Source: JAQTTT01 sp041652755 (GTDB taxonomy: Archaea > Nanobdellota > Nanobdellia > Tiddalikarchaeales > Tiddalikarchaeaceae). From it: a DNA stretch of 18,932 nucleotides. Position 1 is the first letter of the stretch, and the number at the start of each line of letters is the position of its first letter. Of this stretch, positions 13,333 to 18,932 are shown in pieces. The position numbers and the translations under genes are program-made. The notes beneath the pieces are model-generated. The model was not told where the DNA came from and ran no database searches. It saw only the letters and a list, made by a program, of their open reading frames with translations. The stretch lies in assembly GCA_041652755.1 (NCBI GenBank), contig JBAZGS010000016.1:1-18932 (forward strand), given 5' to 3'.

Positions 13333-14123
13333 ATTTTGACAACTGTTAAATTATACTCATCAATAATGTTGCCTGAAGCATCCTTGACATTCCTAATTGT
13401 TAATTCATAAGTTCCGCTAACCAAATCAGGATACTCAATGAAATATTTAGCATTCTGCCAACCATATCCTGCGCTAGTCCTGACATTGCCAAAATCAGCA
13501 TCAAAATCAACGCCATCTTTTGCCAAAACCAAATTATCAGCATTCTTCAAAGTCCAGCTTTTAACAGTTTCTGAAAACAGTATTGCCAAATCATTATTCT
13601 CAAAGCGCACATCCTCCACAGTAGGCTTAACAGTGTCAGCTTCGCCTGTTGTGAACTCATAATAATAAACAGACTGGTCAGACTGGTTAGTCATTTGAAA
13701 CAAATAAACAGTGTTAGGATTTAAGGCAGCAACGCCTAAATCATCAAAAGGGATTAAGCCCACATCTGAGCTGTCAAAAGAATCAAAAGTTGAAATATCT
13801 AAACTAATGCTCTTTAAACTTTGCCTTTCATATAATGAGAAAGAAAAGTCCCTATATCCTCCCCATTCATTAAACCTCAAGTAGATTAAATCATTAACTG
13901 AGAAATTAAGCTCCGAAGGAAAAGGATTAGCGCTTTCAAGAAAATTTAACTCACTAAGCGAAGAAAAAACTCTGGATTCATTAACAATCATTTGAGAATT
14001 GCCATAATCCTGGAATTGGCTATCAACATTGTGATTAACCAAAGTGTCTAATCCTGACTCTAAATCAGAAGCAGTGCATCCTGCAAGCAGCACTGGCAAT
14101 AATAAAAACAAGCACTTATTCAT
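13329..14123 (-). CDS. Lipoprotein with Ig-like C-terminal domain
   Basis: 264 residues from ATG 14123. The frame stays open to TTG 14147, but MNKCLFLLLPVLLAGC from the ATG is a standard Sec lipoprotein signal with lipobox LAGC and anchor Cys16. The ectodomain is acidic and rich in Ser/Asp/Asn. Its C-terminal ~90 residues read TVKPTVEDVRFENNDLAILFSETVKSW ... YELTIRNVKDASGNIIDEYNLTV, the pattern of an Ig-like SbsA/Big-type module ('positive-edge' SETVK and D.SGN). No enzyme motif is visible. A cell-surface binding or structural role is inferred. Confidence 0.7.
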   Translation of the reverse strand: MNKCLFLLLPVLLAGCTASDLESGLDTLVNHNVDSQFQDYGNSQMIVNESRVFSSLSELNFLESANPFPSELNFSVNDLIYLRFNEWGGYRDFSFSLYERQSLKSISLDISTFDSFDSSDVGLIPFDDLGVAALNPNTVYLFQMTNQSDQSVYYYEFTTGEADTVKPTVEDVRFENNDLAILFSETVKSWTLKNADNLVLAKDGVDFDADFGNVRTSAGYGWQNAKYFIEYPDLVSGTYELTIRNVKDASGNIIDEYNLTVVKI

Positions 14124-14160
14124 CAAGCAAAAAAAATGATTCAACAATTAAAAAGATTTC

Positions 14161-14754
14161 CTAGTCTAATTCGATTAAAAGTCCAGACTCTTTGCTAAGC
14201 CTCATAACAGTTGAAGTCTTCTCCTTAACAACGAAACCTTTGATAACCAAATCCTCAATAGTTTTCATCAGTAATTTTTGCCTTTCAATAGACTTATTAT
14301 ACCCATTCATTAAATCATGATAAATCTCTTTTTTATCAATACAAGGGCAATACCCGCTCATTACAGGATGCTCAGGCACTGGCTCATAAGAAAAAGGAGG
14401 CAAATAAGGAAAAGACATGCAAACCAAAGGCCTATTATTATAGATTCTGCAGGAATTATTGAGCAAAAAAGGGCACTCATCATGATCCATGAACCATTTA
14501 AAAACGCATATTTTTTTATCCTTTCCCAAAAAACCGCGCAAAGGCTTAATTTTCAGTTCAATCCCCAACTCTTTTGCAAATTTTAACAAAGAATTTTTCT
14601 CATCCCTAAAAAGTGCAATGCCCACCTTGTTAGGCACTTCAAGAAAATGAACATAGCGCTTGGAATCCAAATCATAATTAATCAGCATCTTATTGGCTTT
14701 CAGGTTTCTGCAGCACTTTGATTTGCACTCTTCATAACGGCATTCAAATTTCAT
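14161..14754 (-). CDS. YkgJ/UPF0153-type cysteine-cluster protein
   Basis: 197 residues. The N terminus FECRYEECKSKCCRN carries Cys5, Cys10, Cys14, Cys15; a second cluster reads ECPFLLNNSCRIYNNRPLVCMSFP, followed by SGYCPCID. This C.(3-5)C..CC ... C(P)FL...C.IY..RP..CR.FP pattern defines the YkgJ family of putative Zn- or Fe-chelating proteins (CxxCxxCC). Here CR.FP reads CMSFP. The region after about 150 is helical and ends with a winged-helix-like segment (LVIKGFVVKEKTSTVMRLSKESGLLIELD). Biochemical function of the family is unsettled; metal-site maturation is one idea. Confidence 0.8.
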   Translation of the reverse strand: MKFECRYEECKSKCCRNLKANKMLINYDLDSKRYVHFLEVPNKVGIALFRDEKNSLLKFAKELGIELKIKPLRGFLGKDKKICVFKWFMDHDECPFLLNNSCRIYNNRPLVCMSFPYLPPFSYEPVPEHPVMSGYCPCIDKKEIYHDLMNGYNKSIERQKLLMKTIEDLVIKGFVVKEKTSTVMRLSKESGLLIELD

Positions 14755-14821
14755 CTAATCTCATATAATAGGATTAATTCCTAGTTATAAAGCTTTTTTA
14801 GTGAACAAAAATGTTTAAACA

Positions 14822-14835
14822 ATGAATTAATTCAT
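14822..14835. promoter_or_regulatory. 14-bp perfect palindrome before the orphan gene
   Basis: ATGAATTAATTCAT is perfectly self-complementary and sits 6 bp before the ATG at 14842, just below a TATA-like GTTTAAAC (14813-14820). It could be an operator. In DNA this AT-rich such palindromes also arise by chance, so support is weak. Confidence 0.25.
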
Positions 14836-14841
14836 AATACT

Positions 14842-15267
14842 ATGAAGCACAAACTAATTCCAGAAGGATTTGATTCATTAAAAAGCGCAACAAACAAGAT
14901 TCTTAGCCTAAATGAAGAAAGAATGAAATTATTTCTTTACTACTTAAGCGAATCATTCAAAACCCAGGCAATAAGCGATGAAAAAAAAGGATATTTTAAA
15001 CTATGCTCTTTAGGCTTAAAATTATCAAAAACGCTTTATTCAGCAGAGTATTGCCTGCCTCAAGAAGATGAAGACAAAAAATTATCAGAATTCTCAAGCG
15101 AAATAAGCTACCTAAGATATGATTCAATACATGAAATTTTCTGCCAACTAAAAAGAAACGCAACTGATTCAGAATCATGGAGCTTCTTAAGAAATTTCAA
15201 TGATTCTCTTGAATCAATAATTCAAATAACCAAAAAAATGGATGAATTAAGCAATAAGCATTATTGA
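14842..15267 (+). CDS. Hypothetical helical protein
   Basis: 141 residues, ATG 14842 to TGA 15265-15267. Not recognised. It is helical and soluble, with KLFLYYLSESFKTQAISDEKKGYFKLCSLGLKLSKTLYSAEYCL and a second helical block FLRNFNDSLESIIQITKKMDELSNKHY, suggesting a helical bundle. It precedes the hemerythrin by 48 bp on the same strand, so the two might be cotranscribed. Confidence 0.55.
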   Translation: MKHKLIPEGFDSLKSATNKILSLNEERMKLFLYYLSESFKTQAISDEKKGYFKLCSLGLKLSKTLYSAEYCLPQEDEDKKLSEFSSEISYLRYDSIHEIFCQLKRNATDSESWSFLRNFNDSLESIIQITKKMDELSNKHY

Positions 15268-15315
15268 AAATTTTTTCAAAAGTTTTAAAACAAACCATTT
15301 GATAAATTATTACTC

Positions 15316-15776
15316 ATGGACGCCAATGAAGTCTTGCTTTACGAGCATAAAATTATCTACAAATTGCTTGACAAGCTTTTAGAAAAAATTAATGAGATAA
15401 AAAAAACAAACGATGTTTCAGGCAATTTCATTGACTTATTCACTGACTTCTTCATAACTTACATTGATGTTTATCATCATGGCAAGGAAGAGAACCTAAT
15501 GTTTAAAATGCTTAATGAAAAACCTTTAAGCATTAGCCATAAAAATTCAATGACCCTTTTAATAAAGCAGCATGAACTTGGCAGAAAATTAGTTGAAAAA
15601 ATAATAATAATCTCTGCAAGGTATTTTAAAATAAAAAAATCAGAAGACATCGCTGAATTAACAGCCCTTTTAAGGCAATTCCATAAATTATACACTGAAC
15701 ATGCTTATTTTGAAGACAACTCTTTTTTCAAAGAAGCGATGAAATACTTAACTGCTTCAGAAAAAGAGCAGCTAAC
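15316..15776 (+). CDS. Hemerythrin-like HHE protein (C terminus lost in assembly gap)
   Basis: 153 codons are readable before a run of 10 N. The diiron ligands of a hemerythrin bundle are visible: H11 (YEHKII), H54 or H55 with E58/E59 (YHHGKEEN), H86 (KQHELGR), and H129 with E133 (EHAYFEDN). Such proteins bind O2, NO or act in iron/redox sensing; this one is cytoplasmic with no signal peptide. The last visible residues, KYLTASEKEQL, are those expected near the C terminus of the domain, so only a few residues are missing. The reading frame after the N run is not trustworthy and is not annotated as part of the protein. Confidence 0.85.
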
Positions 15777-15786
15777 NNNNNNNNNN
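15777..15786. other. Assembly gap (10 N)
   Basis: Ten N at 15777-15786. The run is probably a scaffold placeholder of unknown real length. It interrupts the hemerythrin 3' end; what lies in the gap, including a possible further gene, cannot be told. Confidence 0.95.
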
Positions 15787-15844
15787 ACATGCTTTAATAA
15801 GCAACAGTTAATTTTATTAAATAATTAAGAATACTTAATATTAA

Positions 15845-18484
15845 ATGCTTTCAAATAATTTTATCAAAACGTCAATAATACTAATGCTTTTGCCATTATT
15901 TTTAAAAAGCTCAATGGGACTAATATTAAATGACTCATTTTATCTAAATGAAAACGAGACTTATTACGAATTCTCAAAAGATTTAGTGGAAAATAATGCA
16001 GTAACAATTAATTTAAGCAATATAATAATAGACGGCAAAAATCATTACTTTACTGGGCAGTTCAATGTCAATTCACAAAATGTTACCTTCATTAACATAA
16101 GATTCAGCGCATGCAACAACTTTATTTCAGCTCATAATTCAGGCATTAAAATATTGAACTCGGAATTTAAAGACTCATCCAATGCAATAAACCTGTTCAA
16201 TTCAAATTTTTCATTAATAAACAACTCTTTTTTTAACATAAATAACCTGCTAAACATTAACTCTGATTCTTTCTCAGCAAACATATCGCAAAACCTGATA
16301 AGCAACGCAGCCACTTCAATGAACATAATCTCATCTTCATCAATTGCTGACGCAAAAATAAACCTGAACATGAACCAGTCAGATTTTTATGAATTATTTA
16401 AAACCTTAGGCACTGACATTAACCATTATTTTAACTTCAAGCAATTTTTCAGCCACAATAACCTAATTTATGAGGTTGCAAATGATTATGACAGCTTCTC
16501 CAATTTACTAAAAGCTAAATCAAGAAACATTGCTTTAGGAGCCAATATAACTGCAGCTAAAACTCTGTCATTAACGAATGATGTCAATATTTACGGAAAC
16601 AATAATTATTTCATCTCAAGAATTAACAGGGACTATTCAATAGTATTAGTTGGAGACATTGATTTTAAAATAGAATCATTAAATCTTGTTTCGGATTCTA
16701 ATATAGCGCTTTCAAACATGGGAGCAAATGCAACAATCACCAATTGCTCAATATTCTCTGAAAGCATTGGATATTACCAGCTAGAAGGAGGTTTAAACAT
16801 TTCAAACAGCGATTTTTATTTTCCTAATAATTCAAGCAAAACCCTAGGAATGCATGTTGAATCAGGCAAGGCAAGCATCTCTAATACAGAATTCTTTAAT
16901 GCTGAATCAGGAATAATAGCCTTAAGCGATTCAACAATTAATGGAATAATTCCCCAGTGCAGCAATCATTCCTCTTACAAAATAATGCTCACAAATCTTG
17001 AAAGCGCTTTTAGCAAGAATTCAATAATCATACCTGAAAAATCATTGATTTACGGAAAAGAATACAATTACTACAAAGGCATAACTGTCCAAAACATTGG
17101 GCAAAACATTTCATGCTCTTACCCGGGATTCTTATTAGGTGAAACATACCCTTGGGAAACTGAATATGAAAATTTAATAGCTGAAATAAGAACCTTAATC
17201 GGGCTGAAAAGCCAAAACCCTGCAGCAGCATTAGGGGATTTGAACCTTATAAGCTCTTACAATAATTACTCAATACTGTACAGCTCAAAAACCCCTGAAT
17301 ATTTAACAAATGACGGAAAAGTGCATAATCCTTTTTTAAGCCAAAAAATCGCTGTGTTAGATATCAACATTTCAAAAAATGACTTATGGATAAGCTACCC
17401 AACAAACATAATCATTCTTCCAATAAATCTCATTAATTCTTCAAGGGTGATCAGCAAAGGAGAGTTTGAATCAAATGAGCTAATAATCCTAAACGCATTC
17501 GATGTTGATTTTAACAACTCAATAACAAAAGGAGAGCTAACTGATTCAATTAAAATCTATTCGCCTGAAAACATAACAAGCCTAATCTTAAAAAAGGATG
17601 GCCAAATAATATTCAACTCAACAATTAATGGATATGAGGAACTAGTATTTAATCTAACAAACAGCTCAGGAATAATTCCTCAATTACTTAGCCAGTACGA
17701 TTTTTATTGGATGCTTGATAACGAAGTTCAATACATTGAAAGGCTGAATGTTAAAATAATAAACAATGTTATTCTTAACTCCAATAATACTCTGCAGTCT
17801 TATTATAATAATATAAAAAAAATACTTTTTGAGTATTACAGCGACTATGAAAAAGGAATAATTGATTTTTCAAACAATCTCAAAAACAATACTTTAAGCC
17901 TTAACGAGCAGCTAATGATTGAAAGAAACCTAGGGAACAAGGTTTTAGTAACAATTCCAACAAGCATTTATTCAACAAATGATTGGAACGGATTATTTTT
18001 AATGCCAACACTAGTTAAAGATTATGTTTTCAGAAATGAAACAGCAGCCTTTGCCTTCAAAGTAGGCCATGAAAGCATTGATTTATACACTGACCTAGAA
18101 TTTATCATAACAATCAGCGGCTTCAGCGGGTTTGATGTAGGATTTGAAAACCAAACAGGTGCTTATGAACTGCCAAAAACTGATTATTTTGACAATGGCA
18201 ACGATTTAGTTGTAAAAACCAAGCATTTATCAACTTTTTTCATCTACCAAAAAAAGCAAGCGTCTAATCAAGCAGAAACAGCAATAGAAACTACCAATAA
18301 TTCACTCATTCAAGAACTAAGCCCAGCTAATGAAAGCAAAGCTCCCAAATTGCAGCAAATAACAGGATTCATTGAGATATCAAGCATGAATCAAGCAGAT
18401 TCGCTTAATTGTTTAAGGGCAATGTTTAGTATTTTAATCGTTTTTGCAACCCTTTTTGTAATAAAAAAGAATTTTTTCGATTAA
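15845..18484 (+). CDS. Large surface protein: beta-helix-type ectodomain with C-terminal membrane anchor
   Basis: 879 residues. A hydrophobic N-terminal signal (IKTSIILMLLPLFLKSS) is followed by imperfect short repeats full of Asn, Ser, Ile and Phe, such as NVTFINIRFSACNNFISAHNSGIKILNSEF and ITNCSIFSES, the pattern of a right-handed parallel beta-helix (NosD/pectate-lyase-like), about residues 40-370. A second region (about 600-800) is beta-rich; it ends with GNDLVVKTKHLSTFFIYQKK, a segment often found near the C terminus of archaeal surface proteins. One transmembrane helix, LRAMFSILIVFATLFVIKKNFF, anchors the protein. N-X-S/T sequons are dense (NVTF, NNSS, NITS and more). A role in glycan binding or adhesion is possible; no catalytic site is evident. 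Confidence 0.8.
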   Translation: MLSNNFIKTSIILMLLPLFLKSSMGLILNDSFYLNENETYYEFSKDLVENNAVTINLSNIIIDGKNHYFTGQFNVNSQNVTFINIRFSACNNFISAHNSGIKILNSEFKDSSNAINLFNSNFSLINNSFFNINNLLNINSDSFSANISQNLISNAATSMNIISSSSIADAKINLNMNQSDFYELFKTLGTDINHYFNFKQFFSHNNLIYEVANDYDSFSNLLKAKSRNIALGANITAAKTLSLTNDVNIYGNNNYFISRINRDYSIVLVGDIDFKIESLNLVSDSNIALSNMGANATITNCSIFSESIGYYQLEGGLNISNSDFYFPNNSSKTLGMHVESGKASISNTEFFNAESGIIALSDSTINGIIPQCSNHSSYKIMLTNLESAFSKNSIIIPEKSLIYGKEYNYYKGITVQNIGQNISCSYPGFLLGETYPWETEYENLIAEIRTLIGLKSQNPAAALGDLNLISSYNNYSILYSSKTPEYLTNDGKVHNPFLSQKIAVLDINISKNDLWISYPTNIIILPINLINSSRVISKGEFESNELIILNAFDVDFNNSITKGELTDSIKIYSPENITSLILKKDGQIIFNSTINGYEELVFNLTNSSGIIPQLLSQYDFYWMLDNEVQYIERLNVKIINNVILNSNNTLQSYYNNIKKILFEYYSDYEKGIIDFSNNLKNNTLSLNEQLMIERNLGNKVLVTIPTSIYSTNDWNGLFLMPTLVKDYVFRNETAAFAFKVGHESIDLYTDLEFIITISGFSGFDVGFENQTGAYELPKTDYFDNGNDLVVKTKHLSTFFIYQKKQASNQAETAIETTNNSLIQELSPANESKAPKLQQITGFIEISSMNQADSLNCLRAMFSILIVFATLFVIKKNFFD

Positions 18485-18503
18485 TGCTTATTTTAACAAT
18501 AAT

Positions 18504-18552
18504 ATTTAAAAACTACCAACATGTTGTTATTAAAAGTAGGTGGCATACCTAC
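18504..18552 (+). promoter_or_regulatory. nrdR promoter region with two inverted repeats
   Basis: A TATA-like ATTTAAAA (18504-18511) predicts a start near 18530. Between them lies the palindrome CAACATGTTG (18517-18526). Within the expected leader is a second inverted repeat, GTAGGT-GGCAT-ACCTAC (18536-18552), with 6-bp arms. Candidate NrdR operators or a leader hairpin; binding is inference. Confidence 0.45.
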
Positions 18553-18568
18553 AGGTTGTGATATAATA

Positions 18569-18932
18569 ATGCATTGTCCCTATTGTTCAAGCGAATCAAC
18601 AAAAGTAATAGATAAAAGAACTGTTTCAGGCACAACTAACTGGAGAAGAAGGGAATGCTTAAACTGCTCAAAAAGATTCACTACTTATGAAAGCGTTGAA
18701 CCCATTAAAATAAAAGTATTAAAAAAAAATAGCCAAACCCAAGATTTCGACAAAAACAAGATAGTAAACGCAATAATCAAATCAAGAAGCAAAAAAACTC
18801 TGCCAATTGAAAAAATAGAAGAAATAGCTGACTCAATTGAAAACGAATTATTATCAAAGAACTCATTCAACATCACAAGCAAAGAAGTAGGAGAATTAAT
18901 ACTAAAGCACCTAAAAACAGCTGACCCAATAG
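18569..18932 (+). CDS. nrdR: Transcriptional repressor NrdR (3' end outside window)
   Basis: 121 codons are visible; the frame runs off the right edge. MHCPYC opens the zinc ribbon, with Cys3, Cys6, Cys30 and Cys33 (RRECLNCSKRFTTYE), the standard NrdR beginning. After that, VEPIKIKVLKKNSQTQDFDKNKIVNAIIKSR starts the ATP-cone domain, which senses ATP/dATP. NrdR represses ribonucleotide reductase genes. The frame is also open to an upstream ATG at 18521, but that lies before the predicted start site, and MHCPYC is the family's N terminus. The N-terminal half lacks no key residue. NrdR is mainly bacterial, so its presence beside archaeal genes is notable. No ribonucleotide reductase gene is in view. 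Confidence 0.93.
   Translation, partial: MHCPYCSSESTKVIDKRTVSGTTNWRRRECLNCSKRFTTYESVEPIKIKVLKKNSQTQDFDKNKIVNAIIKSRSKKTLPIEKIEEIADSIENELLSKNSFNITSKEVGELILKHLKTADPI

Noticed and set aside
15787..15828. Continuation of the hemerythrin across the N run
   Set aside because: The number of N is probably arbitrary, so the frame after the gap is not reliable and the predicted tail is unlike hemerythrin ends.
18521..18568. ATG 18521 as the NrdR start
   Set aside because: It is in frame, but it precedes the predicted transcription start and the family begins at MHCPYC.

Overview
The window is AT-rich, gene-dense DNA that reads as archaeal. Several small genes have a TATA-like box about 25 bp before the start codon and almost no leader. 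The gene set includes an archaeal XRE-CBS regulator, a VIT/CCC1 transporter, a CofE-family ligase, a Cdc48/proteasome-type AAA ATPase, and large surface proteins rich in N-glycosylation sequons with C-terminal membrane anchors. The small proteins, tight spacing and style of surface protein suggest a DPANN lineage (Woesearchaeota/Pacearchaeota-like). That placement is inference; there is no rRNA or tRNA here to confirm it. The standard genetic code fits every gene.

Layout. (1) 1-2312: the 3' part of a giant repeat-bearing surface protein, followed by a membrane-anchored helix-hairpin-helix protein (2343-3296). (2) 3305-4510, minus strand: a DUF2178-like membrane protein with its XRE regulator, then a VIT-family metal transporter. 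(3) 4608-6268: a MscL channel, a flavodoxin, a lipoprotein of the sulfite-oxidase-type molybdopterin fold, and a 72-residue cytochrome-b-like membrane protein. (4) 6300-8464: an orphan helical protein, an ASCH protein, RNase HI and an XRE-CBS regulator. (5) 8559-10946, plus strand: a tightly coupled operon of an ECF S-component-like membrane protein, a CofE-like glutamate ligase and a radical SAM enzyme. It is divergent from the XRE-CBS gene, with a perfect palindrome between them. (6) 10959-11709: two small proteins, one a winged helix. Then 11710-11946 holds no gene but does hold a compact structured element, with two stem-loops ending in a T-tract. (7) 11947-15267: an AAA ATPase, an Ig-like lipoprotein, a YkgJ-type cysteine-cluster protein and an orphan helical protein. 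(8) 15316-18932: a hemerythrin interrupted by a 10-N assembly gap, a second large (beta-helix) surface protein, and the 5' part of nrdR.

How the genes may work together. The best candidate for an undescribed system is the operon at 8559-10946. An importer-like membrane protein, an amide ligase that adds glutamate to a cofactor-like acid, and a radical SAM enzyme would make a plausible cofactor salvage or modification pathway, possibly controlled by the adjacent regulator. The second candidate is the structured RNA-like element at 11774-11878. A third theme is redox and metal handling: flavodoxin, Mo-type protein, mini cytochrome b, VIT transporter, YkgJ-type protein, hemerythrin and NrdR. Convergent gene pairs are packed to the limit: six junctions have spacings of +8, 0, +2, -4, +12 and -4 bp.
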